64,000 bases of DNA from Termitidicoccus mucosus (lineage in GTDB: Bacteria > Verrucomicrobiota > Verrucomicrobiia > Opitutales > Opitutaceae): positions 62,001-126,000 of the forward strand of contig NZ_CP109796.1 in assembly GCF_038725785.1 (NCBI RefSeq), given 5' to 3'. Positions 28,043 through 36,016 of the stretch are shown one piece after another. Every line of letters begins with the position of its first letter. The stretch's first letter is position 1. Made by a program: the position numbers and the translations under genes. The notes under the pieces are model-generated. The model did not search any database, had not been told where the DNA came from, and saw nothing but the letters and a program-made list of their open reading frames with translations.

Positions 28043-29455
28043 CTACTCGCCCGGCACATAGTGGTAGGTGCGGACCTTGTATTGGATGTCGAGTTTCGGA
28101 TTTTCCAGAAGGCGGATCATTTCCGCCCCCGCGAGCAACACGGGGCCATAGCCGTGCGTCACGTAGGGACTCACGGGGCGATTGTAGTAATAGACGTGAT
28201 CGCTGGCAAAGGTCGTGCCGACGCAGGTGCCTTCGACCTGCCCGCGGGAGTTGACTTGCTGCGCGACGGCAATCCAGCCGGCTTGCGCCACCGAGCCGTA
28301 GCTCACGGGGCTTATCCATCCGCGATTGATGGCGCGGGCGATGCCATACACAAACATGGCCGAGGCGGAGGTTTCGAGGTAGGAATCGTTCTTGTCGAGC
28401 ATCTGGTGCCAGAGGCCCGCGCCGGACTGGAGTTTGGCGACGGCATGGATGTGTTTGCGCAGGTAATCCAGGATTTGCGCGCGCCGCGGATGCTCCGCCG
28501 GAAGCACGTCGAGGAGTTCCACGGTCGCCATCATGGCCCAGCCGTTGGCGCGCCCCCAGTAGAATTCGGGATTGTCGGGCTGGTTGGCATTCCATCCGTG
28601 GGCGTAGAGCCCGGTTTTCTCGTCGAAAAGTTTTCCAGAAAATTGCACGACCTGCCGCGCCGCGTCATCGAGCCAGGCGGGATCGCCGGCGAGAACGCCC
28701 ATTTGCGCGAGCGCGGGGATGCTCATGTAGAAATCGTCGCTCCAGAGGGATGACGGCTGGGGGCGCTGCCGGGCGAGCGTGCCGTCGGGAAGACGGTATT
28801 GTTTGTGCGCGATAAAATCCATCCAGCCATCGATGACGGGCTTCAGGTCGGGGCCGACGCCGGCGCGGCGCGCCTTGATGAGCGCCGCGCACATCGCGCC
28901 GCAGTCGTCGAGGGCGCGGGTGTGCAGGATGGCGCGGAAACTGTTCTTTTCGGGTTGCCCGAATTTCTCCGCCTGGGCGCGAAAGTAGGGCAATGCGTCG
29001 GCGATGAAGCGCATGTGCCGCTCGGTGAAGGCGGTGTATCTTTTGTCTCCGGTGACTTCCGCGCAGGAGAGCATACCGGCGTGGACGACGCCCATGGTGT
29101 AGTCAAAGTTGTAGAAATACCCGCCCTCGCCCCGGTCGGCGACGGCGGTGGCGACGGGTGCGGCTTGCCAGTCGGTTATCTGGTCGCCGGTCCTCCGGTC
29201 GACGATGCGCGTCGCCGCGGCCTGGTCGAGAAACCCGCGCACGCGGTCGAGGACGGCGGTGATTTCCTCGCGGGTGGGTTTTTGATAGGGAACAGGGTAG
29301 GTGCCCTCGGAGAGATCGTAGGTGGATTTGTTGTCGCGGTTGCGATACGGTCCGTCGGCGCGCGCGGGGGCGGCGGCCAGCAGCGAGAGCGAGGCGGAAA
29401 CGACGGCGATGGCCAGGAGGGAGAAGGCCGGGAGGGGGATGGTTTGGGTGTGCAT
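28043..29455 (-). CDS. GH105 unsaturated rhamnogalacturonyl/glucuronyl hydrolase, secreted
   Basis: The 470-residue protein starts at MHTQTIPLPAFSLL (ATG 29453-29455). The longer frame begins in an interspersed repeat. A signal peptide ends near AAAPARA. The body fits the GH88/GH105 six-hairpin barrel: GYFYNFDYTMGVVHAGML, RALDDCGAMCAALI, SLWSDDFYMSIPAL, EFYWGRANGWAMMATVELLD, and LWHQMLDKNDSYLETSASAM. It hydrates and removes the 4,5-unsaturated uronic acid left by pectin or rhamnogalacturonan lyases, which fits the PL1 domain encoded in this locus. It is followed upstream on the same strand by GH43, a pectinesterase and a transporter, likely one operon. Confidence 0.9.
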   Translation of the reverse strand: MHTQTIPLPAFSLLAIAVVSASLSLLAAAPARADGPYRNRDNKSTYDLSEGTYPVPYQKPTREEITAVLDRVRGFLDQAAATRIVDRRTGDQITDWQAAPVATAVADRGEGGYFYNFDYTMGVVHAGMLSCAEVTGDKRYTAFTERHMRFIADALPYFRAQAEKFGQPEKNSFRAILHTRALDDCGAMCAALIKARRAGVGPDLKPVIDGWMDFIAHKQYRLPDGTLARQRPQPSSLWSDDFYMSIPALAQMGVLAGDPAWLDDAARQVVQFSGKLFDEKTGLYAHGWNANQPDNPEFYWGRANGWAMMATVELLDVLPAEHPRRAQILDYLRKHIHAVAKLQSGAGLWHQMLDKNDSYLETSASAMFVYGIARAINRGWISPVSYGSVAQAGWIAVAQQVNSRGQVEGTCVGTTFASDHVYYYNRPVSPYVTHGYGPVLLAGAEMIRLLENPKLDIQYKVRTYHYVPGE

Positions 29456-29486
29456 GGCGGATTGTGCGAAATGGAGAGAGGGAGGA

Positions 29487-29592
29487 ATTTTCGATTCTCG
29501 ATTCTCGATTTTCGATTGGGCGCTACCGCGCCGGTTTGCCCGCCGGAGCAGAAGCTCCCTCAATCGAAAATCCAAAATCGAGAATCGAAAAT
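29487..29592. repeat. Inverted repeat CGATTCTCGATTTTCGATTG
   Basis: Arms 29487-29518 and 29561-29592 are complementary over 32 bp with about three mismatches, around a 42-bp loop. It fills the gap between the GH43 stop and GH105 start. Its unit is the same as the one inside topB at 24274-24305. Confidence 0.8.
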
Positions 29593-29596
29593 CCAA

Positions 29597-31219
29597 TCAC
29601 GCGGTGACGGTGAACTGGCGGAAGGCGGCGGAGTCTCCGGGCCGGGAATCCGGGAGAGCGGAGGCGAAGAGGCCGACCTTGGCGCCGACCCAGCGGCTCG
29701 ATGTGGCCTGGAACACGCCGCCGATGGGAATGAAGGTTTTGCCGTCGTCGCTGCGGCTGAAACGGCATTCGGCGTGCGGGGTGACGGTGACGCGCAGAAA
29801 CACCTCCGACGAGGCGACCCCGGCGGAGGCCACGATGTGCTCCCGCGCCGCCGCCTCGTGGGCGTCGTGACAGGTGACCAGGAGGAGCCGGAGCGCGCCG
29901 TCCTCGCGGCGGAGGCCGAGCCACGCGTAGTTGTATCCGAAAACCATGAGGCCGGCCGTGCCGCCCTCGCCCGAGGGCGCGAATCGCATCGCGACGGTGG
30001 CGGTGAACGCGGGGGCCGGGAATTTTTGCAAAAGCAGGTTCGGGCTCAGCCAGTGGGAATGCGGTTCGGGAGTCGGCACGCAGGCGAGGTGCAGGGTTTG
30101 CGCGGCGGTGTCGATGCGCGCCCATGCTTCGCGCGGGTTGGCCTGCCATTGCCATTGGCGTCCGAGCCGGGCCGACGAAAAATCGTCCGAGGTGGCGGGT
30201 TCGGCCGCGACCGCGGCCGTGTTCGCGGAGGAGGAGGAGGCCGTTCGCGGCATGGCATGGCGGAGCACGGGATGCCCCGGGGCGTCCCCTTCGGCGGCGG
30301 ACCCGGCGGCGGTGCCCATGCGCGGCCAGTCGTCCTTGCCCCAAGTCATCGGCTGGAGGTGCACGACGCGTCCCATCGCGGGGATTTCCTGGAAATGGAG
30401 GAACCAGTGCTCGCCCAACGGCGTGTCCACCCAGGCCCCTTGATGGGGGCCGTTGACATGAGTGTTGCCGCGCTCGAGCGTGATGCGGTCCTCGTAGGGG
30501 CCGTCGATGTTGCGGGAACGGAACACCGCCTGATAGCCGGTGCCAACGCCGCCGGCGGGCGCGAAGATGTAATACCAGCCGTTTCGTTTGTAGAATTTCG
30601 GCCCCTCGATGGTATTCCAGCCGGGCATGGCATTGCCGTCTATGACCACCCGGCCCTCGTCGGCGACGGAAAGGCCGTCGGCGGCGAGCCGGTGAAGCGT
30701 GATGATGTTGCAAATGCCGGAGCGGCTTTTGGCCCAGCCATGCACGAGCCAGACCCGGCCGTCGTCGTCCCAGAGCGGGCACGGGTCGATGAGGCCCTTG
30801 CCTCCCTTGACGAGCACCGGGTCGCTCCACCCGCCGCGCGGGTCGCGCGCGGTGATGGCGTAGATGCCGAAATCTGGGTCCGGATAATAAATCCAGAACA
30901 GGCCCGCGTGGTGGCGGAGCGCGGGAGCCCACACGCCATGACCGTGGCGGACGCCGGAATAGTGTTTGCCCGGGACGAGCGCGGGCAGGGCGTGGTTGAC
31001 GAGCGTCCAATTGACGAGGTCGCGCGAGTGCAGGACGGGCAGGCCGGGGACGTGGCAGAAACTGGATGAGATCATCCAGTAATCGTCGCCGACGCGGATG
31101 GCGTCGGGGTCGGAGTAATCCGCGTTGAGCACCGGGTTTTTATACGTGCCATCGCCGAGGTCGGGGCGCCACGCGGGCCGGGTTGGAGAAGGGGAGGGAG
31201 ATGCGGTGGCTGAGTGCAT
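29597..31219 (-). CDS. GH43 glycosidase with C-terminal beta-sandwich (arabinofuranosidase/xylosidase type)
   Basis: The 540-residue protein has the five-blade GH43 domain. The base Asp is in YSDPDAIRVGDDYWM (about residue 37), the pKa-tuning Asp in GLIDPCPLWDDDGR, and the acid Glu in NTIEGPKFYKRNGWYY. Residues about 335-540 form the concanavalin-like C-terminal domain common in GH43_12-type enzymes (QWQWQANP, LLQKFPAPAFTATVAMRFAP). The substrate is likely arabinosyl or xylosyl side chains of pectin. No signal peptide is evident (MHSATASPSPSPTRP), in contrast to the secreted neighbours, so it may act in the cytoplasm. It lies between GH105 and the pectinesterase. Confidence 0.88.
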   Translation of the reverse strand: MHSATASPSPSPTRPAWRPDLGDGTYKNPVLNADYSDPDAIRVGDDYWMISSSFCHVPGLPVLHSRDLVNWTLVNHALPALVPGKHYSGVRHGHGVWAPALRHHAGLFWIYYPDPDFGIYAITARDPRGGWSDPVLVKGGKGLIDPCPLWDDDGRVWLVHGWAKSRSGICNIITLHRLAADGLSVADEGRVVIDGNAMPGWNTIEGPKFYKRNGWYYIFAPAGGVGTGYQAVFRSRNIDGPYEDRITLERGNTHVNGPHQGAWVDTPLGEHWFLHFQEIPAMGRVVHLQPMTWGKDDWPRMGTAAGSAAEGDAPGHPVLRHAMPRTASSSSANTAAVAAEPATSDDFSSARLGRQWQWQANPREAWARIDTAAQTLHLACVPTPEPHSHWLSPNLLLQKFPAPAFTATVAMRFAPSGEGGTAGLMVFGYNYAWLGLRREDGALRLLLVTCHDAHEAAAREHIVASAGVASSEVFLRVTVTPHAECRFSRSDDGKTFIPIGGVFQATSSRWVGAKVGLFASALPDSRPGDSAAFRQFTVTA

Positions 31220-31228
31220 AGGTCTAAA

Positions 31229-32272
31229 TCATCGTGACGGGCCGGCCTGGCGGAACGGGCTCCATCCGTCGCCGAGCACGGCGGATGGCGTGATGGCGGC
31301 CGCCTCGGCGGCGGCGAGCTGGCGCGACCATGCGGCGCGCCGCGAGGCGTCCGCGCCGGGGCCGGTGTTGGCGTGCTCGGCGTAGCGCACCGTTTTTTCG
31401 GGCTCGGCGACTTTCCATTGCTGCCATCCTTCCGGGCGCACGCACGGGCCGAGTTCGCAGTTCATGAAGAGCGTCGCGGCGTGCTGGCGCCAGGGGCGGC
31501 CCAGGTAGGTTTTTATATTGTCGGCGGACGCGGTGACGCGGCAGCGGTTGAAAACATACCCGTGCGCCGCGTCGGCAGGCGTCGAGGCCGCGGTGATGTA
31601 GCCGTTGCCATCGACGCGGATGTCGCAGTTTTCGAACCACGCGGTGGCCCCGCCAAAAATGAAATCGACCGCCCCGGCGACAAGGCAGGCCTCGAAATAC
31701 TGGCGTCCGCGATTGATTAAAATGGTGTCCTGCCAGCCGAGAAAGCGGCAGCGGCGAAAGGCGGCCCGATCGCCGTCCACGCGGATGGCGAGCGCCTGGC
31801 TGCCGGGGCCGAAGCTGTTTTCGACGGTGAGGTTTTCGAGCGTGAAGTCGTCGGCGTCGACTTGCATGGTCGCGGTGCGGAAGGTGCCGATGGGTTTGCC
31901 GTCGGGGCTGGGAAGATTGGCATTGAGCGCGGCGGTGATCACCGTGTTGCCGGCGTCCTCGCCGACGAGCCGCACGCCGCGCTTCTCCCGCTGCACATAG
32001 ACGACCTCGCGGTAGGTTCCGGGCTTCACCAGAATCGTCCACGGCGCGCCGGCCGACGAGGTCTGCGGCGCCTTGTCGACGGCCTCCTGCACGGTGGCGT
32101 AATCACCCGTGCCGTCGGCGGCGACAACGGCGTCGGCGCGGGCGGCATGCAACGGACCGCGCGCGCATAAATCCCAAATCCCCAAATCCCAAATCCCAAA
32201 AAAACTCCAAAAGACCAAATTCCAAAAAAACAAAGAGCGGGCGGACGAGGGATTTCTTTGGGTTTTGTTCAT
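31229..32272 (-). CDS. Pectinesterase (CE8), secreted
   Basis: From ATG 32270-32272 the protein has 347 residues. The catalytic part begins at VVAADGTGDYATVQEAVDKA and carries QALAI, GWQDTILI (transition-state Gln and acid Asp), VDFIFGG (nucleophile Asp) and YLGRPWRQ (binding Arg), all CE8 signatures. It removes methyl esters from homogalacturonan. The N-terminus is odd: the hydrophobic stretch LFFWNLVFWSFFGIWDLGIW is encoded by an interspersed repeat (32168-32316). It is followed by HAARA, a plausible cleavage site, so the repeat appears to supply the signal peptide. A TTG nearer the mature part is the only other start I see. Confidence 0.88.
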   Translation of the reverse strand: MNKTQRNPSSARSLFFWNLVFWSFFGIWDLGIWDLCARGPLHAARADAVVAADGTGDYATVQEAVDKAPQTSSAGAPWTILVKPGTYREVVYVQREKRGVRLVGEDAGNTVITAALNANLPSPDGKPIGTFRTATMQVDADDFTLENLTVENSFGPGSQALAIRVDGDRAAFRRCRFLGWQDTILINRGRQYFEACLVAGAVDFIFGGATAWFENCDIRVDGNGYITAASTPADAAHGYVFNRCRVTASADNIKTYLGRPWRQHAATLFMNCELGPCVRPEGWQQWKVAEPEKTVRYAEHANTGPGADASRRAAWSRQLAAAEAAAITPSAVLGDGWSPFRQAGPSR

Positions 32273-32316
32273 TGGAATCTGTTTTTTGTGATTTGGAATT
32301 TTGTGATGTGGGATTT
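32168..32316. repeat. Degenerate inverted repeat (AAATCCCAAATCCC family) at the pectinesterase 5' end
   Basis: The arms (about 32168-32202 with 32283-32316) are imperfect complements rich in AAATCCCAAATCC and GGATTTGG. They resemble the perfect repeat at 12268-12414. The repeat overlaps the first 30-odd codons of the pectinesterase and reads through in frame. Confidence 0.7.
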
Positions 32317-32334
32317 GGAGCGCGGCGGCCCTCG

Positions 32335-33759
32335 TCAGTTTTTGGGCGCGGTTGCATCCGCCTCCGGTGACTGCGGGATGCGCGGGACGAGGAGCTGGAT
32401 GGCGATGAGCGAGAACACATACATCAGCGAGGCCCACGCGAAAACCAGCACGTAGCTGCCCGTCTTCTCAAGAATCTGGCTGGTCAACCAAGACACCACC
32501 CCGCCGGTGAAATACGTGACAAAACCGCCGAAGCCCACGACGGTGCTCACCGCTTTTTTCGGCAGGCAGTCCGACACGAAACTGAAAAGATTGGCCGACC
32601 AGCCCTGATGCGCGGAGCCGGCGATGCCGACGATGAGCACCGTAAGCCAGATGCCCGGCGCATAAGGCGCGAGAAACACCGGCACAACCGCGAGCGCGCA
32701 GACGAGCAGCGAGATTTTCCGGGCCGCGTTGATGCTCCAGCCGCGATCCATGAACTTGCCCGCGAGCCAGCCGAACACCACGCCGCCTACGGCCGCGAGC
32801 GCGTAAAAAATGCCTGTCCAGACACCAGTCGCCTGAAGCGGGAGGTGGTAGCGTTTATCAAGAAAATCGGGCAGGAAAAATTGATAAAAACCCCAGACCG
32901 GCCCGGCGAGGATACCGGCGATAATATAGGCCCAGACCGCGCGATACCCGAGCAGCACGCGCCAGCGCACGGGCTCCGCTTTTATTGCGACCCCGGACCG
33001 CGCGCCGGGCATTCCGCCCATGATATAGGCGCGCTCGGCATCGGAGACACGGCGGCTTTTTTCGGGCGATTCATACAAGAACCACCAGGCGACCAGCCAC
33101 ACAAAGCCGAGCGCCCCGGTGATGTAGAAAGTGGATTCCCAGCCCACATGCTTGAGCAGCCACGGCACACCGACCGGGCAGAGGACGGCGCCGACATTGG
33201 TGCCGGCGTTGAAAAGGCCCGTGGCGAGCGCTCGCTCGCGCTGCGGAAACCATTCCGCGACGGCCTTGATCGCGCCGGGAAAATTTCCGCCCTCGGTGAG
33301 ACCCAGCGCGATGCGGGCCATCATGAAGCCGAGCGCCGTCGAAGGCAGCGCAAGCGTGGCCCAGAAGAAGCCTTTTTGCGCGAAGGAAAACCACGGGTAG
33401 GCCATGCTGAATCGCGCCTCGACCGGAATGAGGCCGCACAGGCCGTGCGCCATGGCCGCCAGGCTCCAGAAAAACACAAAGCCCGGCAGCCCGTAACGCA
33501 CGCCGAAGCGCTCGATCAAGCGCCCGCCGATGAGGTAGCCGAAGGCGTAGGCGAAGCTGAACGCGGCGGTGATGACGCCGTAGTCGCTCTCGCTCCAGCC
33601 GAGCGCCTCGCTGAGCGGCATTTTCAGGATGCCGATGATGTTCCGGTCGATGTAATTCAACGCGACCGAGAAAAAAAGCAGCGCGCAGATGACCCAGCGG
33701 AAATGACCGCCGGCATGGGGGCCTGGCGAAGAGGGGCGGACGGCGTCGGGAGAGGGCAT
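32335..33759 (-). CDS. MFS transporter of the hexuronate (ExuT/ACS) family
   Basis: The 474-residue protein has about 12 membrane helices. LNYIDRNIIGILKMPL in helix 1, GRLIERFGVRYGLP (the loop 2-3 signature), GLTEGGNFPGAIKAVAEWFP in helix 4-5 and FNAGTNVGAVLCP are typical of the anion:cation symporter family that includes ExuT. It likely takes up galacturonate or a related uronate released by the neighbouring enzymes. It is the first gene of a minus-strand group with pectinesterase, GH43 and GH105. A copy of the shared 15-bp motif lies 142-156 bp upstream. Confidence 0.88.
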   Translation of the reverse strand: MPSPDAVRPSSPGPHAGGHFRWVICALLFFSVALNYIDRNIIGILKMPLSEALGWSESDYGVITAAFSFAYAFGYLIGGRLIERFGVRYGLPGFVFFWSLAAMAHGLCGLIPVEARFSMAYPWFSFAQKGFFWATLALPSTALGFMMARIALGLTEGGNFPGAIKAVAEWFPQRERALATGLFNAGTNVGAVLCPVGVPWLLKHVGWESTFYITGALGFVWLVAWWFLYESPEKSRRVSDAERAYIMGGMPGARSGVAIKAEPVRWRVLLGYRAVWAYIIAGILAGPVWGFYQFFLPDFLDKRYHLPLQATGVWTGIFYALAAVGGVVFGWLAGKFMDRGWSINAARKISLLVCALAVVPVFLAPYAPGIWLTVLIVGIAGSAHQGWSANLFSFVSDCLPKKAVSTVVGFGGFVTYFTGGVVSWLTSQILEKTGSYVLVFAWASLMYVFSLIAIQLLVPRIPQSPEADATAPKN

Positions 33760-33900
33760 GGGAACGGTTGGCGGGGAGGATGGTTAACGCTTCGCGGGAG
33801 AAACAGGATGATGGAAAAAATGGACAGTCAGTGAAACAAGGCGGGAAGGCGAGCCCGGCGAGTGTGCAGGGGAGCGGGCGCGCAGGGCAACAGATGTCCT

Positions 33901-33915
33901 GCGCGCATTGTTGAC
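33901..33915 (-). promoter_or_regulatory. Pectin-locus motif site 1 (upstream of MFS transporter)
   Basis: On the minus strand it reads GTCAACAATGCGCGC toward the transporter gene, 142 bp before its start. It is one of five sites with the consensus GTCAACRATGCGCGC. The TGCGCGCA core with a central CG is typical of LacI-family operators. Confidence 0.65.
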
Positions 33916-34001
33916 CTGGGGCGCGCGACGACGGGCGGGGGCGTCGGGTTTCCCGACTTGGCGCGTTTTTCGTTTAATGGGCCGCAAAATCCAATCAAGG
34001 C

Positions 34002-34152
34002 GCGGCAGCGCGTAGCGCAGGCATCCCTGCCTGCTATCGCGATGGGGTCGCGCGAAGCGCGGCATTTATTTTGGGGAAAGAGATAAAGTCAGCGGCGCTT
34101 CGCGCCTTCGGTTTCGACGGCAGGCACGGATGCCTGCGCTACGCGCTGCCGC
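34002..34152. repeat. 33-bp inverted repeat GCGGCAGCGCGTAGCGCAGG
   Basis: Arms 34002-34034 and 34120-34152 pair over 33 bp with one mismatch around 85 bp. Each arm contains GGCATCCCTGCC-like palindromes. It lies between the SSS symporter stop and the MFS start. The rest of 33760-34209 contains only motif site 1. Confidence 0.8.
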
Positions 34153-34209
34153 GCAAAGCTGTAATCACGCCAAAACAGATACGCGAGCCGTCCCTGCCGG
34201 TTGCGGCAC

Positions 34210-35892
34210 CTAGGCCAGCCAGCAGGTGAAATAGGCATACACGCCGAGCACGATGCCGATGACGGCGAGCGAGCCGGCTACATCCACCCAGTTCCAGCTG
34301 GCGCGGTTTTCCGCGCGCTGCTCCGGCGTGGTGGAGCCGTAGGTGAGCCCGGCGATTTGCGCCGCGGGCGGCGGCGGCGCGAGCAGCGAAACCGCGATCA
34401 CCAGCACAATGCTGAAGAGGAACAGCAGGCCGGAAAAATAATAGCCGTTGTATTGGCCTATCGAATACAGCACGCCGTCGTCGCCGAGCGCGCCGCTTTT
34501 GGCCAGCGTCTGGACCGTGAGCTTGGCCATGCCGAGGACGAAGCCGACGACGAGGCCGGCCAGCGCCCCGCGCGCATTGATGCGCCGGGAAAAGAGCCCG
34601 AGCAGGAACACCGCCGTGATCGGGGGCGCGAGGAAGCTTTGCACGTTTTGCAGGTAGTCGTAGAGCCCCGTGTTTCCTTCGGAGATTTTTTTCATGATCG
34701 GAATCCAGATGATGCCGCACACGACCACCACCACGGTGGCGAAGCGGCCCACGCGCACCTGCTTCGTCTCGCTCGCGCCGGGAAACAGCTTGTTGTAAAT
34801 GTCCACGGTGAACAGCGTCGCGCACGAGTTGAAGAGCGACGCGAGCGAGGACATGAGCGCGGAGAGCAGCCCCGCGACGACGAGGCCGCGCACCCCCACC
34901 GGCAGGAGCGCCTGCACCATCGTGGCGAACACGGCGTCGCCGAGAAGCTCGCCCGAGCCGTCGTGCTTGAGCGGGATGTGAATCAGGCCCTTCTGGTGAA
35001 GCGCGTAGCCGATCATGCCCGGGATCAGGAAGATGAAAACGGGCCACAATTTCAGGAAACCGCCCCAGATCGCGCCGCGCCGCGCGTCGCGCAGGCTTTT
35101 CGCGGCGAGGGCGCGCTGCACGATGTATTGGTCGGTGCACCAATACCAGATGCCGATGACGGGAGAGGCGATCATGACTCCGAGCCAGGGAAAATTCGCG
35201 TCGGTGTTCGGGCGCCACAGCGCGAACCTGTCGGCGTTCGGTTTTACCGCTGCGACCAGTTCGTCCCAGCCGCCGAGCGCGCGCAGGCCAACCCACGATA
35301 TTATAAACGAGCCGAGCAGCAGGACGAAGGTCTGCGCGACCTCCGTATAGACGACGGCGCGCATCCCGCCGAGAACCGTATAGATTCCGGTGAGCACGAC
35401 CGTGGCGAGCGCGCCGATCCAGAACGCGTTTTCGGGCGAGCCGAAGGTATCGGGCAGGAGGGTCTGGAACACGAGCGCGCCGGCATAGACCGTGACGGCG
35501 ACCTTGGTGAAGACGTAGGCGACGAGGCTGACGATGGAGAGCACCCAGCGCGTCTTGGTATTGAAGCGGCGTTCCAGAAACTCGGGCATCGTGAACACGC
35601 CGGCGCGGTGGTAGAACGGGACAAACACCCATGCGAAGAGGATCATGATCCACGCGTGCAGCTCCCAGTGCGCCTGCGCCATGCCGTTGTTGGCGCCGGA
35701 GCCGGCGAGCCCCACGATGTGCTCGGAGCCGATGTTGGAGGCGAAGAGCGAGCAGCCGACGACGAACCAGCCGATATGGCGCCCGGCGAGGAAATAGTCC
35801 TCCGTGCTTTTTTGCTTGAGCGAGGAACGCCAGACGATGCCCGCGATGAGGCAGAAATAAACGCCGATTATAATCCAGTCGAGTGTGGTCAT
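34210..35892 (-). CDS. Sodium:solute symporter (SSS family, SGLT-like)
   Basis: The 560-residue protein has about 14 helices. It begins MTTLDWIIIGVYFCLI and contains STEDYFLAGRHIGWFVVG, SNIGSEHIVGLAGSG and WYWCTDQYIVQRALAAKS, all typical of the sodium/sugar symporters of the SSS family. SSLASLFNSCATLFTVDIYN is the sodium-site helix. It would import a sugar such as galactose, glucose or xylose with sodium. It lies between the uronate transporter and the GH3 gene. The exact sugar cannot be read from sequence. Confidence 0.88.
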   Translation of the reverse strand: MTTLDWIIIGVYFCLIAGIVWRSSLKQKSTEDYFLAGRHIGWFVVGCSLFASNIGSEHIVGLAGSGANNGMAQAHWELHAWIMILFAWVFVPFYHRAGVFTMPEFLERRFNTKTRWVLSIVSLVAYVFTKVAVTVYAGALVFQTLLPDTFGSPENAFWIGALATVVLTGIYTVLGGMRAVVYTEVAQTFVLLLGSFIISWVGLRALGGWDELVAAVKPNADRFALWRPNTDANFPWLGVMIASPVIGIWYWCTDQYIVQRALAAKSLRDARRGAIWGGFLKLWPVFIFLIPGMIGYALHQKGLIHIPLKHDGSGELLGDAVFATMVQALLPVGVRGLVVAGLLSALMSSLASLFNSCATLFTVDIYNKLFPGASETKQVRVGRFATVVVVVCGIIWIPIMKKISEGNTGLYDYLQNVQSFLAPPITAVFLLGLFSRRINARGALAGLVVGFVLGMAKLTVQTLAKSGALGDDGVLYSIGQYNGYYFSGLLFLFSIVLVIAVSLLAPPPPAAQIAGLTYGSTTPEQRAENRASWNWVDVAGSLAVIGIVLGVYAYFTCWLA

Positions 35893-36016
35893 GGGTGAGG
35901 GGAGGTGGGTGTATTAAGGTGGCACAGGCATAGCGGACTGCCGGCCTTCGGCCTCGAGACCTGCCTGCGCAACGATCGCATGCAATAAGGATTTCCGCAC
36001 AGGGGGAATGCCCGTG

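Noticed and set aside
29456-29596. N-terminal extension of the GH105 protein
   Set aside because: The extra 47 codons translate the interspersed repeat (SKIENRESKI type). A proper signal peptide starts at 29455.
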